Shown here one piece after another: positions 1 through 11,678 of a DNA stretch of 64,000 nt. This DNA comes from CAZZNY01 sp964655935 (GTDB lineage: Bacteria > Patescibacteriota > Gracilibacteria > BD1-5 > UBA2023): the NCBI GenBank assembly GCA_964655935.1, contig CAZZNY010000002.1, positions 124,001 through 188,000 on the forward strand, read 5' to 3'. A program made the translations under genes and the position numbers. The number at the start of each line of letters is the position of its first letter. Position 1 is the first letter of the stretch. A model generated the notes under the pieces. That model was not told the origin of the DNA. It made no database searches and was given only the letters and a program-made list of their open reading frames with translations.

Positions 1-2063
1 GCCGTATTCGTAGCAGGACTTGCGACAAGCACTCCGTCACGATAGACTTTAAATGTTTGTGGCATAACTCCATTTGGAACCCAGGAAAGCGTAAATGAAG
101 TAGTAGTTTTATTCGTCGCAACGAGAGCTGAAGGTGCTGACGGAAGACCAGCAAAATTGATCGTGAGGGAAACTGATTTTTGATTTGCTGGATTATTTGT
201 TCCTACGATCGTACCATCATTTGCAATATATGTAAATGTTCCTCATCTTTGTGGACTTGGACAAGAGAGTGTACGAGAAGCCGCATCGAAGCTGTATCCA
301 GTCGGAAGATTACTTACAGTATAAGTCATCACATAACCAGCTGGGCTCGTAAATACCGGTAAAACAGTTGAATACGATTGATTTTCGATAGCATCGGGAA
401 TGGTAGTGTTAGCTGGAGCGACCGGTGCTTCGTGATTAATATCTACTGTTACCGGCACGGTAGTAGTAAATTGACCGTCCGTCACGATGACATTAGCAGT
501 TCCATTTCAAAATTTCTTCGTCTTTGGAGTAACAGTAAGGGTACGATTCGTACCGCTTCCACTTACAGACACATCGAATAAGTCAGTATTACTAGAAGAA
601 GCTATCACACCCAAACTATCCGGTGATGTTTTATCATCAGATATAGTAAAAGGCAATACTTTCACTGAGGCATTCTCGAACATCGTAGTCGATCCGGGAA
701 GTCCGATAACATTTGGAGCTTCGTTTGCGGTATTTACTGATACGGTTGTCACTTTTACTTGATCCTGTTTTCCGAGATTCGGAGCTGGAGTCCCATCAGG
801 CTTCGTGATCGCATCTTGTCCGACACTATGAACGACGTATTGACCTGGAGTAAGTCCTGTGAAATCATAAGTGAATTTCACATCTTTTTTTACATCGAGA
901 GTTGCAAGTGCATTGTCTCGTATTTCCTCCGGTGTATATATTTTTGTAAGATCCGTAGTGAAAAGTACGAATACCTTTCCGTCATCTTTTGCGATTCATT
1001 CTACCTGAATTCCGAGCTCCTGACCAAGGGCAGAAAATGCAGAAAAACCATTCCAGGCAAGCTTAATATTTGATACTTCCCAAGAAAGCAATGATGATTT
1101 TCCATTAATAGGATTCGTGAATTTGTCTTGTCCGGAACCATTTACCGTCGCCGTTCGAACAAGCTCGTATTTACCATCTTTCAGTGTCACCACCCACGCG
1201 GTATTGTCTGGGATTACGTTTACATTACTAGTAGATCGTACGATGACCGGTCCAGCGGTCGGAGTCGCAGGAGAAAGCTCGACTGACGTAAGAATCGGAG
1301 CATCAACCACATTTGCTACTTCAAAAGCAGATTTTACGGTAAAAGGAGAACTATTTTGAGCAAAAGTTACTTCGTGTTGACCATTTTCAGTCGCCGTATA
1401 TTCACCTTCAAAAAGAGCAAATGGCTGAATTCCAGAAATTCCAAAACTAGTAACTATAAAATGAGTATCCGTTGTGGAAAAATCAAAACTTGGAAGTGCT
1501 ACAAGATTCGTCTGAGAAATATCTTTTATTACTTTTACGACAACAGTCGCGGTCGTATCTCCTCCTGAGTTATTGGATACACTTGCCGGATCGGCCTTGA
1601 GTGGAGCATTATCGAAAGTACCAGAAAGAGAACATCGTACCGTAGATGCTTTTCTACCATTTGAAACTTGCACAGAAAAGGTTCAAAGATCACCGTTTAC
1701 ATAAGTACCAGGCTTTGGGGTTACTTTGACTTGATTTCAGATTTGGGTCACCTCAAAATAATCCTTAAGATTACCGAGTGTATTCTCGAGAAGAGTGTAT
1801 GTAAGTGGTAATCCTTGTGGATCAGTCGCAGGAATCGTGAACATTTTTCCTTCTGAAAAAATCGGATCCGCACCAGCTGAAAGAGCGAGAGTCGAAGGAA
1901 CCGACGGAGCTTGAGTTTCGGGAGTATTTGTCCCACGACAACCAGTCATGGCAAGAGCGACTCAAGTCGTCGCAAGCATAACCTTGCTTATATCAGTGTT
2001 AATCACAGCACCAAGAACTCCGCTTCTCAACTTATGAAGAAAATTTTTCCCTGAATTCTGCAT
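1..2063 (-). CDS. Ig/FN3-repeat lipoprotein, 3' end cut by the window edge
   Basis: An extracellular lipoprotein built of repeated beta-sandwich domains; about 687 codons are visible and it runs off the left edge. The ATG at 2063 gives an N-terminus with a hydrophobic stretch ending in a lipobox (L-A-M-T-G-C, Cys42), so lipid anchoring is likely. It is followed by a Pro/Thr-rich linker and tandem domains resembling putative-Ig (He_PIG) and fibronectin III modules; the last visible part (W-V-P-N-G...F-K-V-Y-R-D-G) looks like FN3. Four ORF pieces in one frame are joined through TGA codons at 1737, 996, 507 and 243, read as Gly, with further TGA codons inside the joins. The domain style matches the giant surface protein at 24337-31197. 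Binding partner unknown. Confidence 0.85.
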
Positions 2064-2108
2064 AAACAAATACTTAAATAAATAAAATTTTTTCAACTAA
2101 ACTATTAG

Positions 2109-2136
2109 TTTATATTTATTTTTTCGACATTGTCAA
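2109..2136 (-). promoter_or_regulatory. promoter of the lipoprotein gene
   Basis: On the minus strand TTGACA, a 16-bp spacer, then TATAAA, about 45 bp upstream of the ATG at 2063. A close match to a sigma-70 consensus. Confidence 0.6.
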
Positions 2137-2263
2137 TTAAATATTTTTTGTACACGTGATTTTATTTCTTTTTGGTGAAAAAGCAACAGAAAACCACCCA
2201 CAGATATTCTTTCTATTAGATAGTTTTTTATTCCAAACCCCCAGTAATACACGCCCACAATTT

Positions 2264-2292
2264 TTGACAAAAATAAAAAAATACAGTAAAAT
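2264..2292 (+). promoter_or_regulatory. distal promoter for the gene at 2429
   Basis: TTGACA, 17-bp spacer, TAAAAT in the AT-rich 365-bp gap between the divergent genes. The rest of the gap (2137-2263 and 2293-2360) holds no ORF or repeat I recognise. Confidence 0.45.
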
Positions 2293-2360
2293 AACAACAG
2301 TTCACTCGTATTTATCTGAAGCCAACGACAAAAGTCAGAAAAAAAGTCAAGAGAAAAAAC

Positions 2361-2387
2361 TTGATTTCTTGGCGGTTTTACTATAAT
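2361..2387 (+). promoter_or_regulatory. proximal promoter for the gene at 2429
   Basis: TTGATT, 15-bp spacer, TATAAT. This would place the transcript start near 2394, about 35 nt upstream of the first ATG. Confidence 0.5.
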
Positions 2388-2428
2388 CAAGAGTGAAATT
2401 AGTAACTATTTGATAATCTCTTTTGATT

Positions 2429-3781
2429 ATGGCTATCCATTGAATGGAATTCAAAAGCCTTCTACTCGCCTCAGCTCTTGCAACGGTATCTCTTTCTGCA
2501 GAAGCACGAGCGAGATTTTCTGACGAGGTAGCTGATGTTATGGATACATCTTCTGGGGCAAGATCATCACTAAAAGATGGCGTACAGTCTTCAGAACTTC
2601 CTGTGGCAAATGCTGAAGAACTCGCAAGACAGACCTGACTTTCGCCAGTTCTTTGTGAATCTCTTATGAGTATGTCGAGAAAAACTGCCGAAATGCGAAA
2701 GGATAATAAAATTCTTCCGGATTTTATCACGGAAGTACGATTCGTACCAGATATCTGAATCCGAAATAAGAGCAATCTCAAGGCTATCGGTAATGACCTA
2801 TCAGAGATTGATAACTACTCAAAAACAATTCCAGCCCTTAGTGTAGACAACCTTGGAACATACAAACAATTCATCCAAGATCTTGCGAGCTCAGTATCGA
2901 CAGGATGGAGAAAAAAATGGAATAATCTTCCTTATACTCCAGAAGAAAATACTAAATACGTAAGTGAAATGCAGAATTTCATCTCTCGATTCGAAGGTAA
3001 ACCCGAGGAGCTTATCACTGCTGGAAAAAAAGAACAACTCGCTGCTGCTTTCGAGCGCTTCAATAAACACGCTACAACCCTTCCAGGCGGATCAAACTGG
3101 AGAACTCTTTTCCTCCTCCTCTCAGATTCACTCGATGTGGAAGCGGCTACTCGTATGAAAGAGGTCGTAAGAAAAGCGAAGGCTATCGACTATATCGATC
3201 AAGTCTCACGATATGCTCTCCTTACAACTCCGACGATCAACGGTGGAGCAAAATTCACGATGACGAACTTCGATGAGACCACTGGTCAAGCTATCCCTCT
3301 CGTATATACCTATATCAGCAAGACCGAACTCGCGAAGAGCGACCTCCCAGAAAATCTCCAAGATATCGGAGAAGAGACGATGAAGAGACTCAGTACGAAA
3401 CACGAGACTATGTTGAGTATCTCAGAAGGCAAACGACTAGATACAGAATCAGCACAACTAGATGTACGAGCAGAATCAGCACGAGCAGAATCAGCACGTC
3501 TTCAAAAATTAACAAAAATAAAAACTGAGCTACATCTCCTCATTCAGGAGCTTCCAGTACTTGTGGGTAAATTTATTGAGTGAGATGCTTCTGTAAAAAC
3601 AAAAATTGATCAACTTATTGATGGATACCGTAATTGGATGCTTTCTTACAAGAGCAAAAATCCTGAAGAACAAGCCCAAGATGATGAGCAAGTAACAAAA
3701 GCAATAATTAGCACCAATACACTTATTGCCCAATATAAAACTATCGAGCAAAGCAAAAAATCAACTATGGCCAAAAAATAA
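2429..3781 (+). CDS. unknown helical protein, possible signal peptide
   Basis: 450 residues; family not recognised. The first ATG (2429) reads M-A-I-H-G(TGA)-M, and the second ATG (2444) would also serve. Residues 5-25 are hydrophobic and end A-E-A, so a Sec signal peptide is plausible. The remainder is mainly charged and helical. Near residues 335-355 there is a short repeat of A-E-S-A-R units. TGA codons at 2441, 2636 and 3581 are read as Gly; the stop is TAA. An intrinsic terminator follows directly, and an unrelated long helical gene lies downstream in the same orientation with its own promoter. No catalytic motif seen. Confidence 0.75.
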
Positions 3782-3797
3782 AAAACATTCTTTTTTT

Positions 3798-3826
3798 CAC
3801 CTCGTACTCTACGAGGTGTTTTTTTT
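3798..3826 (+). terminator. intrinsic terminator
   Basis: Perfect 9-bp stem (CACCTCGTA / TACGAGGTG) with a CTC loop followed by eight T. It ends the gene at 2429-3781. Its T tract overlaps the -35 box of the next promoter. Confidence 0.85.
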
Positions 3827-3854
3827 GACTTTTCCTCATAGAATATGCTATACT
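3825..3854 (+). promoter_or_regulatory. promoter of the coiled-coil gene
   Basis: TTGACT, 18-bp spacer, TATACT, about 29 bp upstream of the ATG at 3883. Confidence 0.55.
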
Positions 3855-3882
3855 CTCTGTAATATTACTTCCTTCGATCAAT

Positions 3883-5754
3883 ATGGCAGGAGAAAAAATG
3901 AATAATACACCACCTATAATTCCAGTGACGGCTCCAGTAGTAGAATCTCAAGCTCGACAAGGAGAATCTATGGAGATAAGAAAGCCTTCTCTCGATATCT
4001 CTTCTCTCCAATCTTATCTCAACCCTACAGAATTTGCGGCTTTTAAAAGTGTATTCGAAAAACTACCTACAGATAAAGCTACACATATCGCAGAACTGTT
4101 AAAAAAATCCCCATCTCTCTGAACTCGTATCAAAGAAAACCTCGAAGTCATAGTAGAACTCTGAATCGCAGACACTTCTATTCTTGATGGAGAAGTAAAG
4201 GCAACCGAACTCGCAAATACAAATAAAAACAAGGAAGTTGTAGCACAAAACAAGAAAGTTGTAGCACAAAACAAGAAAGTTGTAGCACTAAACGACAAAA
4301 CCAAAGAAAAATCTGCTTCAGACCAATTAACAGAAGCCACAAAGCAAATTGATGAAAAAGTTAAAAAAATCTATAATATTTTTGGTGGTAAGGAAACTTT
4401 TGAAAAGAAATTTCCTGACTATGGAAAATGGAAAGTTGAGGTCGAAAACAATCTCCTCAAGGCTGAACATCCCGGAAAAAGCGAAACGGAACTTGCCGAG
4501 ATCAAAGCATCGCCGGAATTCCAAGCACGAGTTGATATGGCGATTATGGTTATTCATGAGGCCGAGATCGCTAAAGGTTTGAGTCTTGCGGATAAAGCAA
4601 AATTTGAAGCCCAGATACGCGAAGCTAATTCCTACATCCGACAACAACCAAGTTTGACTGGTCTATGTGCGACTATAGATTTGAGAAATGCGAAAATATC
4701 AAAAGGAAACAAAGAAGTAATACTCCAGTCCATCCAGCACGAATCCGGAGCTAAACTCGAAAAATACGGAAGCACTGATAATATCTACAAATACGGAAAA
4801 GATCAGATTTTTATCATCAAGGACGGATCGGTAGAAAAACGTATTCTCGCTGAAGGCGAAAGAGCCATCAGTGTACCAGTAAAACTCCCGGATCAGAATG
4901 AAAAATATGAGAATCTCGCAAAACTCGAAGCACTAAAAACAGAAAAAAACAGTCTCGAAAACTTGCTCACAGGAAAAGATAAAAAATGAGGAAAATACAG
5001 TGAACTCAAACAAAAAGTCACGGAGATCGAGAATGAGGAAAAAAGAAGAGAAGAACACGAAAAAAATTGGGATACATCACACGGAGATGTCAAAGAATCA
5101 GCTCAATGGAAATCTTCAAATGCAAATATCGACAAGCTCGTAAAAATAGAAATTCCTCGACTGCAAGAGGAAATCAAGAAAATCGAAGAAAAGCTCGAAC
5201 AAGTGAATGAAAAAATACAAAGCCTGGAAAAACAAGAACAAGGAAGAATTCCTCGATTCCGGGAACAAGCAAAAGAATGAGATGACGTGGCGCGGAAAAA
5301 TCTCAAATTCCTCGAATCGCTCGGATTCTGAGAGAGTCTCCCGCAAAGCACGCTCAATGGAATCATCCAGTTCATAAACCAAAATCGAGATGCGCTCATG
5401 GCTCCACTCCAGATAAAAGATAATCCACCTTTTGATCTCACGAGATCAATAACCGACTGAGATAAAAATGAGATGAGACTCTGGATGCGAACAATGGAAC
5501 ACTTACTGGAAGTTCCCGAAGGTACACACTTTACCTACGAATGAGAACCAAAAACAAAAGATGTCACAAAACTTAAAACAGAAGTAAAGAATAAATCAAT
5601 ATTGGACAAAAAGAGTCCTCTCAACATCGACAATTCTATCCAACAAATGGAAAGAACTCAAGTATTAAATCTTTTCACAAAGAAAAACGAGTCAACGAAA
5701 GCTACACAGGAGAAAAAATCAGAATCTCCAAAACCGACTTCAGAAGCAAAATAA
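3883..5754 (+). CDS. unknown coiled-coil protein
   Basis: 623 residues, no signal peptide, family not recognised. A Pro-rich N-terminus is followed by long charged helices. Around residues 118-140 there are three near-identical heptads (K-K-V-V-A-Q-N) encoded by a 21-bp tandem repeat (4231-4294), and a strong Lys/Glu-rich coiled coil lies at about residues 340-465. At least eight TGA codons are read as Gly, for example at 4120, 4987, 5278 and 5329; the gene ends at TAA. It has its own promoter and terminator, so it is probably monocistronic. It could be a structural or cytoskeletal protein; I see no enzymatic motif. Confidence 0.75.
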
Positions 5755-5801
5755 TTCTATCAATAATCAATTAAACTCGCGAACAAACTTTAAAATACAA
5801 A

Positions 5802-5833
5802 CCCCTGAAAACTTGAGTTTTCAGGGGTTTTTT
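5802..5833 (+). terminator. intrinsic terminator, probably bidirectional
   Basis: 11-bp stem CCCCTGAAAAC / GTTTTCAGGGG with a TTGA loop and T6. It lies between convergent genes (coiled-coil gene on +, S66 peptidase on -). Confidence 0.85.
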
Positions 5834-5834
5834 C

Positions 5835-6641
5835 TTACGAAAATTTTACAATCTGTCGAAAATGATCCAGATACGCCATCGGCAAACCATGATGAGACAA
5901 GTGTTCCACGAAGCAATCAGTCACCTTTTTTACATCCATTATCGCCCCATCCAGCTCATAGAACATCGATCGTCCGATGATAAATCCCTTTGGTTTATTT
6001 TCCCTGATGACATAATTCAGCTGCTCGATCCAATATCCAAGATCTGGGAGTGATTCTCCTGGCACATAATGATACTCGATAAATAGGTATCGATCGCTGA
6101 GATCTACATAATGATTCGCGAGCATAAAAGCAGTGACACTCAAATGTCATCCGATAATTTTTTCCTGATTCAGATCAGCTACTTTTCATTGAAGTACTTC
6201 ATACTGATATGAAGCTACTTTTCAGCTTGCAAGAAACTCTTTAAAATATCCGAGATTTTCGATTTCTGGAAAGTATTTCTTGATTCCTTTGAAGCAGAGT
6301 CCATAATAAGTCAGGCTTCCGATCTGGACTAATCGCCATGCAAGATGGGTAAAATCCGAAAATCAGAGAAAGCTTTTTCATGATCTTTGTATCAGTTCCC
6401 AATCAATCAATGGAAGTGTCTCGATCGTCGTAAGCCCACCGCATGCAAGCCAGATAAGATCAACTTCCGGATCACGAATCGCTTCGTGGAATCCAGCGAC
6501 CAGATCTTCTTTTTTCTCACGACCAAAGCAATATTCTCGATATGGAATCTGGAGTTCTGAAAGCCGTGCAAAATCTTCCGAGAAAGAAGAGAATTCTCGT
6601 ACTTTTTGGAATTTTGCGAGATTTACTATGACTGGAAACAT
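5835..6641 (-). CDS. S66-family serine peptidase (LdcA/MccF-like)
   Basis: 268 residues of peptidase family S66, which includes murein L,D-carboxypeptidase LdcA and the microcin C immunity protein MccF. Visible motifs: a C-G-G turn at about residues 75-80 and the nucleophile motif G-F-S-D-F-T, whose Gly is encoded by TGA, then G-G-H-L-S near residue 165. Start chosen at the ATG at 6641 because it gives the usual hydrophobic first strand and lies 11 nt after the stop of the upstream GNAT gene. Several TGA codons are read as Gly; stop TAA. It is the last gene of a compact operon with acetyltransferases, an MFS pump, a kinase and a NUDIX protein. The substrate could be a peptide-nucleotide antibiotic or peptidoglycan; the sequence does not decide. 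Confidence 0.8.
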
Positions 6642-6652
6642 AAAATAGAAAA

Positions 6653-7183
6653 TTAAACTGGATAAATATGGTACTCCACCAGATGCATCGGTCCTCATCG
6701 CACATCTACATCATCATATTCTCGGACATAGACACCACCGAGAGACTCAGCAATCTTGCGACTTGGGAAATTCACATCGACGACTGGATAGAGAAGATAG
6801 TCATATTTCAGATTGTCTTCAGCCCATTTTTTGATAAGTCACATCGCTTCTCGACCATATCCATGGCCGTGAGCTGACAGTTTAATCCATATGCCAAATT
6901 CTGGAGTCATGGTATCAAGACGGTGTAATCCGCCTCCCCCAAGAAATTCTCCCGTTTTTGCATCAAAAATCGTTATCTGGAGGTTAATTCCCTGTTCCAT
7001 TTTTACTCGAGAATCCGTGATAAAATCTATCGTGTTCTGAATATTTCCCGTCGGTTTCGGATACATATATCGAGTCACCTCTTCAGTAAATTCCTGAAAT
7101 ATTACTTCTGCATCAGCAAGAGTCGTAGGAACAAGTCGGATGCGCTCACTCTCGAGCACTAGTGAAGTGTAATCTGTAGACAT
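6653..7183 (-). CDS. GNAT acetyltransferase, RimJ/RimL type
   Basis: 176 residues. It opens with the typical S-E-R-I-R-L-V-P start of RimJ/L-like acetyltransferases and carries the acetyl-CoA loop H-G-Y-G-R-E-A-M-G at about residues 112-120; the last Gly is TGA (6839). Start ATG 7183 is preferred to an upstream in-frame ATG because the family begins close to the first beta strand. Stop TAA at 6653. It could acetylate an amino group on a protein, amino acid or antibiotic. The neighbouring GNAT (7246-7803) is a distant paralogue in the same operon. Confidence 0.85.
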
Positions 7184-7245
7184 ATTAAATAGAATTATTC
7201 GATAAACACTCAATCTTTATTCATTTATAATTTAGAATTTAACAT

Positions 7246-7803
7246 TTATAATTTTCCATCTCCATATTTCTCCCGATATTCATCCTCGAGGATTTCCATC
7301 GCGATACGATCATAATATTTTCCTCAGACATAACTATCATCACGATATCTTCCGATCTCACGGAATCCGACTTTCAGATATGACTTATATCCACGCTCAT
7401 TGAAAGCTTTTACCATGAGCGTGACCTTGTGATAGCCGAGATATTCAAATACATATTTCAGATAGAGCTGCATCGCTTCTGTTCCATATCCTTTTCCGAG
7501 ATATTCTTCGAAATAGATTGTAATACCGACTTCGAGTTTGCGATCAAGGTCACTATGGTTGTTATCAGATACATTTCCGATTACCTTTTTTCCATCATTC
7601 AGCATAATCATAAACTTGTACCCACCCAGTTTTGTCATCTTCTCATAATATTCTGCTTCACTCTCATACGAAAATGGCATCATAACTCCAAGATGTTTTC
7701 GAATTTCTGGATTGTTCATACCGATATACATAGCATCGATATCAGATTTTTCCGGTACGACGAGACTCACTCGTTTTCCGGGAATATATACGATTCGTGA
7801 CAT
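7246..7803 (-). CDS. GNAT acetyltransferase, RimJ/RimL type
   Basis: 185 residues. N-terminal G-K-R-V-S-L-V-V-P strand, then the acetyl-CoA binding loop Y-L-G-K-G-Y-G-T-E-A-M at about residues 98-108 and the C-terminal N-E-R-G-Y-K-S-Y motif typical of this family. One TGA (7324) is read as Gly before the last 25 residues; the stop is TAA. It lies 28 bp after the MFS gene start side and 62 bp before the next GNAT, inside the same operon. Substrate unknown. Confidence 0.85.
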
Positions 7804-7831
7804 ATATTGTAAATATTAATAAATAAAAATA

Positions 7832-9016
7832 TTATAAAACTTTATGTTTCCAAAGAAAGAAAATAGAGACAGATCCGAAAAAGAGAAACATGCTTCCTGA
7901 GATTAAAAGTGCCGTCTGAAGTGTGTATACATCAGATATCCAACCGACGAACGGTCCAATAATAGCAAATATAAGTCGAGCGATCAATGCTTTTACAGAA
8001 AGAACAGTAGCACGAATATGTGATGCGGTGACACGATTAATAGCGTCTTTCAAAACCGGACCATTAATAGCTCGAACAAAGTAGAAGATAACGAGAAAGA
8101 TGAGTGCCCAGAGTGAATGAAAAATACTTGTAAGTAAGAAGCCCAAGAAAATCAAAGCAAACAACAAGATAAATATTTTTCTTCTTCCGAAAAACGCTTC
8201 GATCTCGTGAGCCGCAAGAGAAAATAGACCGATCGAGAGATTTAGTACTGCCCAGACTATTCAGAAATATACTATCGGCAAACCAACAAGCTTAAAGTAC
8301 GGCTGAACCAACCAAACCATCGTCAAAGTCGACGCTCAGAGAAATCCCGAGTAGAATATAAGCCATTTTGTCTCAGCATGATGATGAAGTGAATACTTTA
8401 CTACTTTTATAATCCCCTTCCAAGCTCATTCCTTATTATCATGTTTTTGATTTGCTGGTTCATAAATACTGAGCGCTATTGGAATTGCAAGAAAAAGTAC
8501 TGCTGACTCTATATAAAATGGAAATCGAATGCTAACGAGCACTAAAAATCCTCAAATAAAGCTCGCGGCAGCCTCAGAGAAATTACTAATCGCACTCATT
8601 TTTCACTCTAATTTTTTATATTCCCCTCCTCGATCTAATTCAAGTAAACTATCATACAAGATAGCCGAATCAGCACCAGATATAAAGCTCGATCAAAATC
8701 CGAGCACTAATTCTGCGACAAGAAATCCGTAAAATCCACTCGTAAATGAGTAAATAAGCATTCCTAAAAATCAAAAAACACATCAAAGAACTAAAGAATT
8801 TTTTCTTCCGACGACATCAGCGAAATATCCTGATGGAATCTCAAAAAGTACAATACTAATGGAAAAAATAGATTGGAGTAAGAACACATCTTTCATAGTC
8901 AGTCCATTTGACTGATAGAAAGGAACCATGATCGGAATAATAAGTAGAAAGAGCTCTATTCCACTAATTACTAGTAATTTCCATATGTTTGATTGAAGAT
9001 GTTTCTGTGTGGTCAT
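7832..9016 (-). CDS. MFS transporter
   Basis: 394 residues with about twelve hydrophobic segments. The MFS motif A appears between TM2 and TM3 (G-Y-F-A-D-V-V-G-R-K), and TM4-5 has the S-G-A-D-S-A-I-L-Y-D signature found in drug and metabolite exporters of this superfamily. Several Gly in membrane helices are TGA. It sits between the kinase gene (26 bp gap) and a GNAT gene (28 bp gap). In this context export of a toxic or modified small molecule is the simplest role, but that is inference. Confidence 0.88.
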
Positions 9017-9042
9017 AATAATTATGTATTACAAAATGGAAT

Positions 9043-9972
9043 TTATAAATTATTAATTTTCTTAAATTCATCATATAAGCTTTCATCCGCCAAAAACTTC
9101 ATGGCATATTTTTCAAATAATCATTTCCGAAATACACCTAGCAGAGGTCTATCTTTTTCATGTGAACACCACCAGAAGCATTTTAACATGTATGCGAGAT
9201 CGAATCTATCTCGAAAGTTTGGTGTTAGAATTACTTCAAATTTCTCATACATTTCTTTTGTAACAGTAAAAATCCTATTAGTCTCAGCTCATGAAACCGG
9301 GAAAACGAGCACGTGACCAAGAGCGGTAATCTCATCGCCACCGATCGGTCCATAGAATGAGTCTTCAAAGTCTATTATTCCACGATCAAGCACATTGAAT
9401 GGTCAAAGATCGCCGTGACTGAATTCCACTGTTACAGAAGGTAATTTTGTAACGATTTTCTCTCGGACTTTTCGGGCAAGTGGAAGAAGTGGATGACCAG
9501 CTTCTTCGAGCTCAGAAATGAATATATCGACATGATATCCGTGCATAATTACCGCCGTATCGGTACAAATTTTTCTCGTATGTCGTTGTGCTATGAAATA
9601 TCGCTCGATAATACGAAGAAAATCTCAGAATACTTGCGAAATTTTTTCCGGATCTTGCTGGGCATCTCGGATCTGTAGAGCATACGGAACATCGCCAAGA
9701 TCAGATTCATGATACCAGGCGATATCATGATGTGATGAGAAATACAAGATTTCTGAAACAGGAAATCCAAGAGCTCTTAAATGATTATGGGAAGCCAGTT
9801 CATCTTTGATAGTTCCCGCTGAACCAATACGAATATATCCTCCATCCAGAATATCGCGAACAATATGTGTTTTATTACGTCGAATCTTGATATATTCAAA
9901 TTGTTCGAGTGGTTTTTGTGTGTGTCTCGAGACCAGCTCGAGCACATCTTCCTTGGTCTCAGTGGTAATCAT
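9043..9972 (-). CDS. aminoglycoside/choline phosphotransferase-fold kinase
   Basis: 309 residues with the APH fold. The catalytic motif H-G-D-L-G-P-F-N (second Gly is TGA) is followed by D-F-E-D, matching the Brenner and DFG-equivalent motifs of APH-family kinases. It would transfer ATP gamma-phosphate to a small-molecule hydroxyl such as an antibiotic, choline or a sugar. Start ATG 9972; stop TAA 9043. It lies 8 bp downstream of the NUDIX gene and is probably co-transcribed with it. Substrate unknown. Confidence 0.83.
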
Positions 9973-9980
9973 AATATATA

Positions 9981-10457
9981 CTACGTTACAAATAAGTGCT
10001 TATATTTCTGTTGTATAATCGTCCATTCTAGCTCGAATTTCTGATATTCTTCCTCGGGAAAATCACTTCAAATCATGGTATCGTAAAGTCTATCTTCTGG
10101 TATCCAACAATAATTATCGAGCTCCTCAGAACAAAGATTTATTTCCATATTATTCGCAAACACCCAGAAGCTCGTTCGCACGGTTCCAAGATGTCATTTT
10201 TTCTGTTGTACCTCGACGGGCCATTCATAGACGATCCGCCAATTGCTTTTTTCGAGTATTTGGTAAGAAAAATTTTCTCAAAGTTCTTCTCGAATCTCAC
10301 GCATCAAAGTGGCTTTATGAGATTCGCCAGCCTCCATGCCTCATTTTACAAAATCCCATTCATCGGCTCGCACACCGACAAGATGCACAAAGAGAAATTC
10401 TTTTTTCGCATTGAAGATGAGTCATCCGACTCCGGCTCTGTAAGTTTGGCAAGTCAT
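9981..10457 (-). CDS. NUDIX hydrolase
   Basis: 158 residues. A complete Nudix box is present from about residue 40 (G-x5-E-x7-R-E-I-R-E-E-L-G), with two of its glycines encoded by TGA, which is why it is invisible under the standard code. It hydrolyses a nucleoside diphosphate linked to another group; the sequence resembles dihydroneopterin-triphosphate or dATP pyrophosphohydrolase-like members, but specificity cannot be read. Start ATG 10457; stop TAG 9981. It is the first gene of the operon running down to 5835. Confidence 0.85.
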
Positions 10458-10544
10458 AGAAAACAAATTATGAGATATTTAATTGATTATATTTTTACTG
10501 AGAATCAAAAAGAAAAAAATGGAATAAGTTACTAATAATTTTTT

Positions 10545-10592
10545 AAAAAACCCTTCAGTAAGCTCTATTTTGAACTTTTCCGAAGGGTTTTT
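10545..10592. terminator. intrinsic terminator, bidirectional
   Basis: 9-bp stem AAACCCTTC / GAAGGGTTT with a 25-nt loop, T-rich on both sides. It separates the NUDIX operon from the AspA-like pair upstream. Confidence 0.55.
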
Positions 10593-10612
10593 ACATATTT
10601 TTTTATATGTAT

Positions 10613-10699
10613 CTACGCGCGTTTACGGTAAAAGTCCAAAGCTCGATTACGAGCCTGGGCATTATTCATCACTGGTGAGTAACAAGAAGTAAATGACAT
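10613..10699 (-). CDS. possible 28-residue small protein
   Basis: ATG to TAG in one frame, giving a short peptide that is basic at its C-terminus (R-N-R-A-L-D-F-Y-R-K-R-A). It has no TGA and no recognised family. It sits between two operon blocks and just before a terminator. It may be a real small gene or chance. Confidence 0.25.
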   Translation of the reverse strand: MSFTSCYSPVMNNAQARNRALDFYRKRA

Positions 10700-10809
10700 A
10701 GATAGAATTCAAAGATTAGTACGGTTATAATATTTTTATGAGATGGTTTGTCAAGAGGAAAAAATCGATCGAAAGATTTTTAGCTCTATTAAAAGAACAA
10801 GAGATTATT

Positions 10810-11652
10810 CTAATCACTTCTTCAGACATAAAACCATTCATCTCCTATTTTTGTACTTTCATTCGGCAGAAGCATATATCCAGAGAATGGCATATATACA
10901 CATTCTCCATCATTATATATAGCGATCAGTTCTTCTTTCTGTATGACATCAAGATGTTTCCATTGTTGTATCATTTTCCCAGGTTTTTGTTTATAAAATA
11001 TCTGTTTTGCCTGAATAACAGTTTTTACTTCTAACTGGACCCTGTATAAAGGAACATTTATTAGACCAAAATAGGATAACGTATGTATAATTGACTGTGT
11101 TGCAATTCATAGTGCGTTAAACTCATTATGATTTCCACATTCCACCAATAATCCGATTTTTCCGATAGAATGAGTATAACCAATAGTATCATAATTATCA
11201 GTAAACTCATACATTTCAGGCCATCATCAAATAATATGATCTAATCCTATCGACAGAGCCCATTCTGATGTCTCAATATCATTATAATCTTGAAAAACAA
11301 AAGGTTTTCATTCTGAAGCAATAGAATGAATATCTAGGAGAATATCTGCATTATCTATAAGTCCAGTAAGTTCATTTGCGATATGCTCTTCAAGATATGA
11401 TGGCTTCATGTGTTTACAAAAAACACGATTCAAATTTTTTTCCATATAACGAACACCTGATTCATATGCTTTTTGATGACAAATCGGAACAAAAGTAATC
11501 ATTCCTGTTTCAAGAATTATTTTATTTTCTTGGATTTGATGAATTACTTGGAAAATTGCATTCGGTCCACAAATTTCATTTCCATGAATTGCTCCAAAAA
11601 TAAGCACATGTTTACCAGGTTTTTTTCCAAAAAAAGTATACGACGGTATCAT
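10810..11652 (-). CDS. AspA/AstE-like zinc deacylase (M14 family)
   Basis: 280 residues of the succinylglutamate desuccinylase / aspartoacylase superfamily, which releases carboxylates from N-acyl amino acids. The zinc ligands are visible: H-G-N-E-I-C-G at about residues 20-26 and L-L-D-I-H at about 107-111, followed by the catalytic Glu in L-V-E-C-G-N-H at about 160. A glycine pair near residue 140 is encoded by TGA TGA; stop TAG. It lies 26 bp downstream of a GNAT gene, so an acetylase and a deacylase share a transcript. Substrate not determinable. Confidence 0.8.
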
Positions 11653-11678
11653 AATTACATTTTTTAATTAGTAAATTA

